Of a stretch of 64,000 nt of DNA, positions 33,577 through 45,000 are shown piece after piece. The DNA comes from Brachionus rotundiformis. Lineage: Eukaryota; Rotifera; Eurotatoria; Ploima; Brachionidae. The first letter of the stretch is position 1. Every line of letters begins with the position of its first letter. Location of the stretch: NCBI GenBank assembly GCA_016802295.1, contig JAESIW010000166.1, forward strand, positions 82,492 to 146,491, given 5' to 3'. The notes beneath the pieces are model-generated. The model was not told the DNA's origin, did not search any database, and was given only the letters and a program-made list of their open reading frames with translations. The position numbers and the translations under genes were made by a program.

Positions 33577-35455
33577 TTAACAATATGTTTTTCTTTTATT
33601 TAATAAAATAGTAACTCCATTTTTTGGAGATCTAACAGCTCCTTCAATTAGATTGATGTCATTTAACCTATGGTAAGACTTTGGCAAAAATTCAAAATCG
33701 ACAATCAACTTGCACAGAGCTATCTTGAGCTCAATAAGAGCAAACTTCATGCCAATACAATTTCTGGGTCCGTTGCCAAAAGCCATGAAAGCAAGTGGAT
33801 TTCGTTTGACTTGGTGTCTCGGTGGATAGAACTGGTTTGGATCGTGTGGTCCCCACAGATCGGCATCAAAATGAATGCTCAGCACATCGACAGCTATCGG
33901 TGTATCGACTGGTATGTCTATTCCCTTAATGGTTGTCTTTTTGGTGCATCTACGTGCCACAACTCTTTAATATCATTGATTAATAAAAGAATATTCTATT
34001 ATCTATATTTAATACATACGAATTGGCTATGGGATAGAATCTAAGCACTTCCTTGACAAACCAGTCGAGATATTTCAGCTCTTGGACCGAGTCTGAATTG
34101 ATTAGACTCAGATCATTTCCAAAAGCTGCTGATATCTCGTCATGTAGTCTCAACTGTTCATCTGGATGAGTTGCAAGCACATGGCTGGCATAGCTTAATG
34201 TGGTACTTGTGGTTTCATATCCAGCGAGCATAAACAAAATAAGATTTGCTTTAATTTCCTTTAAAAAAAGTTACACATAAATATATTCAATTTGACAATT
34301 TGTTACCAAGCTGGATAAAAATTTTCTAGTTTCAAAAAGATCATAATTTTCACTTTCCAACTTGGAATCAATTAGTAATTGAATGTAGTCTTTTCTTTTA
34401 TTATCCTTATTTTCTCTTAATTCAACAATTTCTTGAACTTTCTCATTTAGCCAAATAAATGGAATCAATTTTTTTGGATCAACAAATTTTGACAAAACTG
34501 TCATTATAATAATTAAATATTCCAAAATAAGTTCTTTAAATTCGTGAAAAAAAACACCTAGATATTCGGCCAAAGACAACTCTAGTGTTCTCAGAAATAT
34601 TTCTTCACATTTTTTAAAATATAAATTATCTTTTTCATACTGCATGTTTATATCAACACCAAATGCACAATTCCAAATGCTGTCCATGGTAAATCTTTTG
34701 AAATACTCGGACACATTGACCTCTTTGTTTGCCTCGCTGTCTTTATTCAACACATCTATCAGCCTGTCAGCACAATTGACCAAAATAGGACCAAGCTTTA
34801 TAAATAAATGAACACAATTTATCTTAATTTCAATTTATTTATCTCTTTACTTCTCTTAATTTGGCCGAAGAGAATGTAGGATTCATTATCATTCTCATTC
34901 TCTTCCATCTGCCTTTGGTAGATGTAAACAAATTGGAACTTGGATCATTTTCTTTCCTGTTCAAATTTGATTTCTTTTGCGAACAATTTATTTTTAAATT
35001 ATTTTTAAAATAAATTAATTCTTTACTTTTCTAGCCGAGAAATTGGTAGATTGTTTAATAAAAACCTCTTGGATAATTTCCAGATCACTGGTAACTATGA
35101 CTGGCAAATGTCCTTCAAAATACCCATAGGTTTTACCATATTTTTCTGTCCATTTTTTGATAACCTCTGAATAATTTTTGTCCTTATGGATTTGACGAAA
35201 GTTGCCGTAAAAGAACTCATGATCCGGGCTTTTGAGGCCTCTTTTCTTGAAGAATCGATATGAGTACCATATTTTTCTAAATTAGAAATTGGATAAACAA
35301 ATCAAATTAATAATTTGATTATACCCTAAATAGATTAGTCCAAGACCAAGTAATGTTGTTGAGGAAGCTTTTAGAAGCGTGAGTGGGTCTGGTAAGTAAT
35401 TTTCAATTTTAAATTGGTTCAGCTCAAGCCAAATGGATTCCCAATCAAAAGCCAT
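33577..35455 (-). CDS. Cytochrome P450, CYP3-clan, tandem copy 3 (extra intron)
   Basis: Six exons: 35455-35325, 35276-35027, 34973-34851, 34795-34307, 34258-34020, 33964-33577, encoding 539 residues. Landmarks are AGYETTS, KEVLRFYP and FGNGPRNCIG. A 53 bp phase-0 intron (35026-34974, gtaaag...caaaag) splits the sequence SARK|KSNLNRKEN, which is continuous in copies 1 and 2. Exon 5 and the intron before it are virtually identical to copy 1, including the intron bases. The C-terminus after the heme loop differs (EGAVRSPKNGVTILL). Likely product as for the other copies, with different substrate range expected from the divergent F-G region. Confidence 0.9.
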
Positions 35456-35724
35456 TTTTTTTAAATTTTTATAATAAACATAAAATATTTTAAATGTTAA
35501 TTTGAGTACACAGGTAAAACTAGATACTTAATTAAGAGAATTGTTGCAATAATTATTGGTAGCGATTTTTTTTTCCAGAGAAAATTGTTTATTTGAACAA
35601 ATCTCATTATACATTTTATTTTCTAAATATATTGATTTTAAAAGTATTTAATTAAACAAATATTTGATAATAATTGTCAAGGAAGAAAAAAATAAAACTT
35701 GAAAAACTTTATTTGATCAATAAT

Positions 35725-36216
35725 TTAATCTTTGATTAATTTTTCGAAATAAATCGGAAATAGCTTCAGTTTAGGATCTAGATAATTAACTCGGCTCTCA
35801 GTTTCGTATGTGTTCACTCTTGGCTCATGTACCACCTCTGGCTGGTGTCCAGGATGGGCTACCACCCGATGCACTAGATGCAAAGGAATAATCAATCTTG
35901 CCACTTAACAAAATACTAATCTACCTGGTAAATAGGCTGCTTTTTCCTGTAAACTAACTGGTACATATTTGCTACTGTTGGTATTCAGTTCCGAGTGTGT
36001 TGTCTCATAAGCGTAGCCATAGCTCTAATTTTTAAAAGTTAGAATTTTGTTATCTATTTTTTTAAATTGACTAAATGAGACTAGACTTAGTGGTCGGTGC
36101 TCGCGGACATAATTCTTGTCACTACGGTCCTCATTCCAATTATTTTCCAAAACATCGCATCTATATCGGTTGATGCCAGTTCTGTTCTTGTCCGGGTGAT
36201 GTAAATTCTGCGACAT
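35725..36216 (-). CDS. Small conserved-looking protein of unknown function (possibly ciliary microtubule-associated)
   Basis: Three exons (36216-36082, 36024-35925, 35873-35725) give 127 residues. There is no signal peptide or membrane segment. The composition is rich in His, Tyr, Asn and Arg, with short ordered-looking motifs (NRYRCDVLENNWNEDR, YGYAYETTHSE, VAHPGHQPEVVHEPRVNTYE). Short proteins with NWxEDR/EER and YxxxY patterns occur among ciliary microtubule inner proteins such as CFAP107, but the resemblance is weak and I do not assign it. The exon 1 donor (CTA|gtctca) is suboptimal and was chosen because it keeps the frame; the other junctions are canonical. It lies between the P450 cluster and a GPCR, all on the minus strand. 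Confidence 0.5.
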
Positions 36217-36404
36217 AATTAAGTCTTTTTAGTTCAAGAATAAAACTTTTAAAACAAAATAACTTGAATCAAATAAAATGTTTCCATGGATCTTGATTAT
36301 ATAATTTTCAGTCAAAATATTAGAGAAAAAAAAAAGAATAAAGAAACATTTATTCTAATTAATTAAAATATTTATTGATAAAAAAAAATAATAATAATAA
36401 AACA

Positions 36405-37806
36405 TTAAATACAGTTAGATATTTGAGTCCTATTTGTACCACATATGAGGGACTTGGTTTGCTCATGGCTCTCTGAAGATGACTTTATTTCGAACTTGTT
36501 CTCGTTGGTGTCGACTTTTTCGGATAGACTTCTGGGCCTTTTTTTCCAACAGCTTAACACCTTGCCAATAATGTGCCGGAAGCCTTCGCGAAAATTTCTT
36601 GACATAAACGAGTACACAATTGGATTAATACAACTATTGACATAAGATAAGACAAAAAAGCTAATTCTCAAATACCACAATATTCCATGATTGACATTTG
36701 GTAAAACTTTGAACGAAACTAGAAGATTGTTGATAGTCAATGGTGACCAACTTAAGAAAAATATGGCTATGATGCAAATAAGCATTTTGATGATTTGCTT
36801 CCGGGTTGTTTCATCATCGCAGCGCACCGAGGCCATTCTTGTGCTTTTTTTGGAAATTTCGCGCATCACTGAACCTTTTTCTGTGTCCTCAGACCTTGGA
36901 AAATAATTTTTTTTTTTTTCTTTATAATTTAAAATAAAATTTGCAAAAATAATCTACTTGATGACTTGTAGGCTCACATTTTCGGTCAATTTACGCCTTG
37001 TGTCTGGCATTTTCCACAATTTGATACAAATTTTTGCGTATGTAAAAATCATAATTGACATTGGTAAAACGAGAATTATCGATGAGCGATAAATCTCGAA
37101 AATTTTCCAATTAATAGGTGACCATACGCGGATGCAAATGTAAACTTGACGCTTGATGCCGGTCTTGACCGCTTCTTTGCCAAATACCACCGGCAAAGCG
37201 GCAATCATAGACAAATTCCATATCAACAAGATGATTATTTTGGCCCTTTTTCTCGTGCACGTGTACTTGGCTCTGAGTGGATGCAAAATTGCCAAATATC
37301 TTTCCAAACTCATCATGGTCAAGTTTATTACAGAACAAATGGCAGTGAAAAATTGCATGTAATTAAACACCTTGCACATTGTGGGCCCAAAAAGCCATTC
37401 ATTCGTGAAAAACTCGGTTATCTTTTATCAAAAAATAATTAATAATTTGAATAATCTAAATTTGGTGTTGTTTAATTACTTTAATTGGGACACAAATTAT
37501 GATTAGAAGGAGATCTGCAGTGGCTAGGCTAAGAAGAAACAAGTTGGTAATACTCTGCAGCTTTTTTAGGTAGATGATAGAAAAAATGACCAGGAGATTG
37601 CCAAAAAATCCAAGAACAAATGTCAATGAATAGATAAGAACAGATGGAATGAATTTAACTAGCCATTGGAACATGTATTTTTGTTGATCCATGCTAAATA
37701 ATTCATGATAGTCGAAGTCATAGTCAAGTGACTTGTTAGATAAAAAAGTTAAATTTTTCATTCTGATCTCACCGTCAAAAATTAAAAAATTGATTTTATG
37801 ATACAA
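36405..37806 (-). CDS. Class A (rhodopsin-like) neuropeptide-type G-protein-coupled receptor
   Basis: Three exons (37806-37480, 37421-36958, 36894-36405) give 426 residues with seven hydrophobic segments. Landmarks: TM1 GFFGNLLVIF, TM2 LFLLSLATADLLL, the extracellular-loop WLFGPTMCK with the disulfide Cys, the TM3 end SLERYLAILHPLRAKY (ERY in place of DRY), TM6 FFLSWSPL, and TM7 NSCINPIVYSFMSRNFREGF. The N-terminus has glycosylation sites (NLT, NKS); the tail is Ser-rich. HPLRAK after ERY and the loop TCTRKRAK recall the capa/neuromedin-U and TRH-type peptide receptors, so a peptide ligand is likely but the subfamily is unsettled. A second ATG 15 codons downstream (MKNLTFLSN) could be the real start. 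It would signal through Gq or Gi at the plasma membrane. Confidence 0.85.
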
Positions 37807-40800
37807 TTAAAAAGAAAAAAAAATTTTTTTTTTATTATTGATTTTTATTAATTGAATAATTTTATCTAAGATAAACATTAAATGGATTAGTTTTTTTTTA
37901 AATGTTAATTTGTTTAACTTAAAAGAGAAAATTCAAATTAAAAAAAAAATTTATATAAATAAATTAGATTGTGTAATAATATTTTCGTTGAAGAACGGAA
38001 ATAAATTAGACTCAATCGGAGATAAAATCAATTATCTAAAATGTCAAAAAAAACAGCTTTGGTAAATAAAGTACCTAATTTTAAATATCGCTTTAACTCT
38101 ATCTGGCAGCCTTTATAAATCATTTTAGGCATTTTAAAGTTAACTAATTGATCATTTAATAAATGATGAGCATATTTTTTTACTCTTTTTTTTGCTTAAA
38201 AATTATCTTAAGATTTAAATCCCGATCAGGCAATTCATTCTATGTCAGATAAATTTATTTGACAGATAAAAATCTGTACCAAGTCATGCTAAAGCTCTTG
38301 TGGAACTTAATTTGCATAATATACACCTAATTTAGCACGGTCTTTAAGGCGCTTGAGCCTACCGGGAAAAGTCGACTACTTGAATTAATTTCATTACCAG
38401 CATTTGTTAAAGGATCCTTCCATGCTCCATCCAAGCATGATTTCCTCTCATTTTCTCTAATTGACGGCATTGTTCAGACAAAAAGGCAATTTTTTATCAA
38501 ATATTTACCTCATTAGGCTCTAAGTGATCTTATGTTTGGTAACTTGCAGTTATTTTTCTAAATTTAGATAGCTAAATCTTGAGCGTCATTTAGTCAAATA
38601 GTTAATCAAATTAGCTAGGAACTTATGCCTTAGCAATTTGATCCATAAGAATATAAAAACTGCCTAATCCCAAATAAAAATTATTATTATTAGTATTTTC
38701 TTCTGGTATAAACTTAAACTGTGTTGATAAATATAAAATTAAGATTAAAAAATTTTATTTGTTATGCTCATTTTTTTTATATTTTGATGAAAAAAAAAAT
38801 AGTTTATTTTTTTTTAATATATCTTATGGACTAGAAAAAAAAAAGAAATTTAATATTTAGATTTGATTATAACTTAATATATTTAATAAACAATTATTTT
38901 TGATTGAAATGAACAACAAATTTATTTTGAATTTTGTTGATTGGATTTGGAATAGCTCAAATTTTTGGATAAGTAGTGATCAATTCGCAAATTGGTTCTC
39001 TAGGTACTAATGTTTCCTTTAATTTTTTAATAATTAAATATCACGTGATTATATCCGATTTGTCATGGCTTAAAGCAGCCAAGCAAATTCAGAGACCATA
39101 TTTGTGATCAAATAAACTTCGCTGATTAGAATAAAAAATTATATTTTATTCATAACGCCATAAAATAACTAGGCCTTTGACAATAAAATTTTTTATTACT
39201 TTTTGAATAAAATAAATTGAGTTCTCAAATTTACTCTTTAATTGAACATTATTTAATTTAATCAAATGACAAAATTCTCTACCCACTCATTACCAGAAAT
39301 AAATTTTAAATTTATAAAAAAAGTATTTATTTTGTTAAAAATTATTTAAAAAAATTCTGCTTATTCTATCTATATGTATTCGACTAAAGATCGATTAATT
39401 TATCCTTATTGTTCATATTTTTGATGCTTGATTTATTTATTATATGTTTTTTTTTTTTATAAGTAATTGTATAATAAACGATTGATCATAAAATATTGGC
39501 ACTATTATTCATATGCTATCAATAAATTAAGAAAATTATTGTTTTTTTTATCTTTTCTTTTCTTTTTTTTTTCAACCATTCAATTTATCCATATATAATT
39601 TAATTATGTTAGATAAGAAAAGGAAATTTTCGAACTGAAAACTCTTTATTATTAAAAAATTTTATTAAATTTAAAACAGCTACGAAATGCTAAAATGCTA
39701 CGAACTTAATTAAAATTTAACTATTTATACATTTGGAATGAATTATTGGAATAAAATTAGTCCTAAATTTAATAAGAAAATCTAAAATTTAATTTAAAAT
39801 TCAAATTTGAACAAATCCTTAAATGTTTTTATAGAATAGATAATATCGTAGATTTTTTTTAAGCCAGATTCTAGAAAAACTAGCTTATCGACAATCTTTA
39901 AATGATGATAGACAAGACAATTTTCTAAAGCAGATATAAAATAAAAATTAGATACAAGAGGATTAATTTATTTTAATCAAAAAATGGATCTTTATTAAAA
40001 AAATAGAAAAATTGATTCCAAATTATTTTGACTAGGAACCCAAAAAGTTTATTTTCTTTTTCGTATTTTATATAATAATTTTTGAAGAGAAAAATTAAAA
40101 AAGTAATTAATTTGGCTTCTTCCAGACTCAAAGTTCGTTTAGCTCAAAGATATATTTTTTTTCCGTATAGGCCCAATTGCTTGAGCAAATGATTAATTTA
40201 TTTTTTTAAACTGACGTTGAATTATCTAATAAGATGATTATACAAAAATTCAATCTGCTATTATTATTTTTTAAAAGATAATAAATTTTAAAAATCAATA
40301 ATTATTTATAGTTAAAAATTAATTTTTTTTTGAATATATTATTAGAATAAAATTTCTAATATTATTTAAAAAAATAATATTAATCAAAAATTAAAAATAA
40401 AGATTAAATAAGTTGATTTACCTTTTAGGAAAAAGCTTTTAGAAGCTTTAAAAAGAATAAACATTAATTTTTGTTAGCTATTGTTTTAACAACTTATTTA
40501 CTTAAGGTAAAATTTTGACAATTAAAAAATATAAAAAATGATAATAACTCCTAAACTCCTGACATTTTTATGCTATTAGATAGCATTTTTTGTTGCTATT
40601 TTTGATAACTTGGTATTTTTTGAATTTTCAATTAATTATACAAATGAAAAAGTGCTTGTTTTACCATTTCAATGACAAATGAATTCATTTTATTATCTTT
40701 TTTGATACAATTTTTATGATTTTTAAATTAATTCAATGGAAAAAGACTGTATAAATGCCTATCGAGTTATATTTTAAAAAAAAATGAATTTAGATGAAGA

Positions 40801-41011
40801 TATATTCAAATGATATATTCCTTAATGCATCATTAATGTATTAAAATAAAATATTTTTTGGCCAATATTAATTCAATAAATCTACTAAATAAGAATGGGC
40901 GAGTAAGATTTTCAATGTTCACTATCAATTAGTAGGAATATTTATTAAAACAAGAACAACCATATTTTGAATATTTAAATTGCATTGTTACCAGCAACAA
41001 TTCAATTAGCC
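37807..41011. other. 3.2 kb gene-free AT-rich region
   Basis: No coding frame, tRNA or clear transposon is supported on either strand. A GC-richer patch at 38280-38480 stands out from the background but I cannot assign it. The region upstream of 37806 should contain the GPCR promoter. Confidence 0.4.
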
Positions 41012-41275
41012 TCACAAATTTAGGTTATTTAACAAGGTACTTAAGGCTGTCTCTTTCACATAAGGAGGCGGTCCCTGCAGACTTTTTGACTTCAATGAAA
41101 CCAGCTGCTTTAATGCCAAAATCCGCTTCTCGACGTTTAGTGTGCTCCTTCCATAGTATACATTTGTACTAGAGTCCAGCACGTAACCTTCAATTTCTAA
41201 CTGAAGATCTATTATCTTCTTTAAATTAGCATCAAACTCCATCAATAGCTTGCTTTTCACTCCGGCTGTCCAGAT
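41012..41275 (-). CDS. Unassigned exon-like open frame
   Basis: An 88-codon open stretch (87 residues) follows a good acceptor (tcattag at the minus-strand edge) and ends in a stop. The sequence is helical and charged (KLLMEFDANLKKIIDLQLE, VEKRILALKQLVSLKSKSLQ) with a GPPPYVKE turn. Codon use looks protein-like. There is no ATG at the start, so earlier exons would be needed; the nearest upstream donor would imply a 32 bp intron, too short to trust. It may be the last exon of a small gene or a relic. No family recognised. Confidence 0.35.
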   Translation of the reverse strand: MWTAGVKSKLLMEFDANLKKIIDLQLEIEGYVLDSSTNVYYGRSTLNVEKRILALKQLVSLKSKSLQGPPPYVKETALSTLLNNLNL

Positions 41276-41550
41276 CTAATGAACCGTTTTAATTGCTAAT
41301 CTCTGACCTTTTGTGGCCATCCCTTATCACTGCTATCATGTAATATATTATGGAACAATTAAAAGACTTCTAGTAACTAATTCTTTATTTATATTTAGTT
41401 TGAAGATAAATAATAATAAAAAAGAGCTGCTTATCTATGGAATCAAGGGCGTGACAAGTGACAAGATATTTAAAATGAGTAAGGATACTTTTATAAATTG
41501 CCAAATAAGGTGAAATGCATTTTAATAAGTTCTCGTTGATAAATTATTCA

Positions 41551-41585
41551 AAACATCAGCTAGTAATATGACATATGAGAGAATC
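41551..41585 (+). repeat. Short dispersed repeat, copy 1 of 3
   Basis: Shares the pattern aaCATCArCTA..(g)ATATGACA with 46084-46130 and 55978-56020. It lies just before the SINE. The family is unknown. Confidence 0.35.
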
Positions 41586-41613
41586 TTATTTGTAAAATAT
41601 TCTTCACTAATAG

Positions 41614-41886
41614 GCTGATATTCGTATAGCCGAGAGGTTTGCGTGTTAGTCATTCAAGCAGAGGGTCGAAGGTTCGATCCCCGCAAGGGGAGAGAATCTT
41701 ATGAATGTCTCTGTAGTACGGGGCGACCAGTTTTCGACTGGGGATTTTAATAATTACGGCATAGATGATCAACTCGATGCAGTCACCTCTCAGTGTCAGA
41801 TCGGAGCATTCGCTCAAAAGGTACTTAGAAAGGAGATGAGCTCCCCCCTATGCTCCACAAGGAGTGAACAAGGTTAAAAAAAAAAA
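41614..41886 (+). mobile_element. tRNA-derived SINE with poly(A) tail
   Basis: About 270 bp. The head is tRNA-related: a Pol III A box at 41627-41637 (TAGCCGAGAGG) and a perfect B box at 41671-41681 (GGTTCGATCCC), followed by ccccgcaaggggag like a tRNA 3' end, but without a matching acceptor stem. A GC-richer unrelated body of about 190 bp follows and includes cgaccagttttcgactgggg, which can form a small hairpin. It ends in an A run (41877-41886). Head, body and tail in this order are diagnostic of a SINE. The parent tRNA is unclear. Confidence 0.75.
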
Positions 41887-42047
41887 GGCTGCTATTAGTT
41901 GAGACGAGTTCTAAATAAAATAAGAAAAAAAAAATTTACAATTTTATTCTAAATTAATTTAGGAATATTCATTATTAAAATAAACAAATAAAGAATTAGA
42001 AAAGTTAGAAAAAAAAATATTCTCATTAGTTCAAATATTTGTACAGT

Positions 42048-45000
42048 CTAAATTTTGGGCAATTTGGGCGCAGCGACGAGCGGATTGCTTTGCTCGATGA
42101 GCTTGCGACCCTCGGTCTTGTAGTCATAAGTACACGAATGCGCCTCGGCATTTCTATGCTGGGTACAATAATTGTTACCACATCTTAAAAACAAAATTTG
42201 AAAAAAAAAACCAATTTCTCCTTGACCTTGACTAATATTTACCTGCACATGTACGACGAGGCCAAGCCTGTCTTTTTCTTACAATAATAGCAATATCTGC
42301 TCAAGTCGGTGACCTTTTTTTTGACTTCATTGAGACCTATGCTGTTGAGATTGTTTGAACTGCCGGCTATTAAAATGCCCGAGTCGGTCGCGCTCGCCGA
42401 CGACTGTGCACTCGTATTGAGCACGGGCGGAAGCTTGACGACTGACTTGGACGACTGGGCCAGATCGTTGGCTGACATAGAGAGCTGTTTTTGCTTGGCG
42501 GCCGAGTACACTCGGTCCGAGCTTTTGTCGAGAACGGGCGCCAGTATGGCGCTCGGCTGATACGGCTTGAGAATCGACGCCGAACTGGTCAAGCTAGTCT
42601 TGAGCATTTCGAGCCGATTGGCGCTCTTGAGTATCGGATTTAGCTGGCTATTTTTCTTCTCTGGCAAGCAAGTGATCGTTTCCTCGACGCTTGACTTGGC
42701 GTACAACGAGTCCAGTTTGGCAGGAGGCGGCTTCTTGCTCGCCACCACCGGCTTAGACTCGTCGTTTACACTAAAGCTGACTTTTTTGTTCGAGCTAGAG
42801 ACCACTCGGTCATTTGGATTGTCGGGTTGTTTGTTAAGCGATTTATTGCGGTCCAAGTTGACTGTTTTGACAAGAATGGTAGCTGGCGAAAACGAGGCTA
42901 TTTCGTAGCGTTTTGAGCGACGCTTTCTGGACGACTTGTCGCCGTCGATTCGCTTGCCACGCGTCAATTTGCCCTCTTGGTCCTGGTCAGGCTCTTGTTG
43001 GTTGTCCGGCTTGGCTACTTTCGAGTCCATTCGGCGTCTACTCTTTAGATACTCGACTTTGGAGCTCAGGAGGCCGTTTTTGTTCACACGGCCCGAGTAA
43101 GGGGTGTGCAAGTGATCGGCGCCGTCTGTCGGCGTGGTGAGAGTGGGCAGAGCGGTGGTGGCCAACGAGGACGGTATCGGCTGCTGTTCGTCGTTTAGCA
43201 AGCATTCCGATTTGTTAAGGATGAGCTCGTTGTCGTCCTCGTCGTCGTTGTCGTCAAATTCGTCGTCTGGCGCCAACTCGGACTCCAAGTTGTTGTTGTT
43301 CTCGCTCGACTGGCTCAAGTTGGGGTAATAGTGGTTCTCGTCGTCCTCTTCGTCGTCGTCGTCATAATCCTCGTCGTCGTCATCGTCGTACTCTTCGTCG
43401 TCGTCGTCGTCGTCGTCGATGTACTCGTCGGCGTACTCGTCGTCGCTTATTTCGTCGTCGTCGACCACATTGGCCTCGAGGTCGTCCTCGTTGTCTTTGC
43501 CGGCCGGATTGGCGCTTTTTTTGCTGCGTGTTTTTTTCGATTCGGCCTTGACCTCGTCGCGCCCTTTCTCCGACTTGAGCTTCAGTCGCTGCTTGATGAG
43601 CGTCATTTTCTCCTTGGTCTTTAGGTTCTCGCTGCTTGAGGATTTTTTCTGCTTGCCGTAGAGCTTGAGCTGCTTGGAGCGGGTCGAGGCCGACTTTTGC
43701 GAGTTGAGCTCGCCCGTCGAGCCGAACGTGGCGCCGGACAAAATGTCCTCTAAATTGTTCGCCAAGCTCATTGTGTCATGGTCGCCTTCGTCGTACGGTA
43801 CGTACATCGACGCCGCACTTAAAATAAAATTACACTATTGTGCATCAATTTAGAGCTATTTGTTTTTCTCATTAAAGTATGGACTAAATTAAAGGACAAA
43901 ATAGTTATCAATTTTTAACAGACAGAGTTGTTGAATCATGGAATAAACTATCAAAAAAAGCAATATCAGTGAGGACAGTTAGCAGTTTCAGGGCTCAAAT
44001 TGATAAAGAAATAGTCAGACTGAATTTATAAACTCTGCAATAGCCTTAATGGCTAAATTTTACGCGCTGGTTTAAATCATTATACCGCGGGAACTACTAC
44101 TCCTCTTACTACATAAAAGATAAGACTAAATAAGTGGGATTATCAGAAAAATGTGTGAGAACTACACGAACAAATTATGATGCTCATGGGACCACAATGG
44201 TAGACCAAGAAGCTCACTTTTAGGGACCAGTTTATTTATATTTTAGTTTTTGAATTTGTATTAAAATATTTATGATAATTAATAAACAAGAAAACAAAAA
44301 CATTCCGATTAGCCTTTTATCTTATAGATAGTTGATTGTTTTAAAAAATGCGCCTGCGTCTAAACTTTTGTGCTATACTGTACAGTCACACCCAGAGTAC
44401 AAAAGAGTAATCAAATTTGAATACTAATCAATGTTAAGCTCTAAATCGATTCAATTTTATTCTTTAAATTTAAAAATTTAATTAGAAGTTATTTATTTAA
44501 GTGTTTGATAGCAAAGCTTAGGATGCTTGGTTAAGTAGATGAGCCTGGAACAAAAAAACAGGAAACTTGAGGATGAGTTGATTTAGATAAAGCAGCAAAA
44601 AAAACCAGGTCGTCTACTTAAGGTAAGAGCCAATGTTGAATTTGATTATTTTTTATACTTGAATAAAATTATCAGAATAAAATTTTGTTTATGCTGATAG
44701 TGACTATCGAGTAGTTGATGACTATGTAACTTCTGAATCAGAATCTGAAGACGAGGTTCAAGAATCCAATAAAAAGAAAAGAACCAGGAAGAACTGGATC
44801 TATGAGAGAACATTCCACGATCAAGAAGCATCCAAAGAAGAAGTCTAAGAAGGCGCTTGAGCACCAATCAGAAGCAGATAAAGAAGAGAGAGTTGTCAGC
44901 TCAATCAAAGTTCTAAAGCGAAAGATAACAGAAGTAGAGGAAGAAACTCCACAAGAAACAGTTATACCAACAAAAAAGAACAAAAAAACAATTGATAAGG

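Noticed and set aside
41276..41307. 32 bp stretch that could be an intron joining an upstream exon to 41012-41275
   Set aside because: It has gt...ag ends and keeps the frame, but is shorter than any intron I trust here (about 50 bp minimum).
41618..41692. Functional tRNA gene
   Set aside because: A and B boxes are good, but no acceptor stem or sound anticodon stem forms, and a SINE body with A tail follows.
43331..43624. Plus-strand frames rich in Val or Ser opposite ZFAND4
   Set aside because: They are mirror readings of the GAC/GAT repeat and of GC-rich coding sequence on the minus strand.
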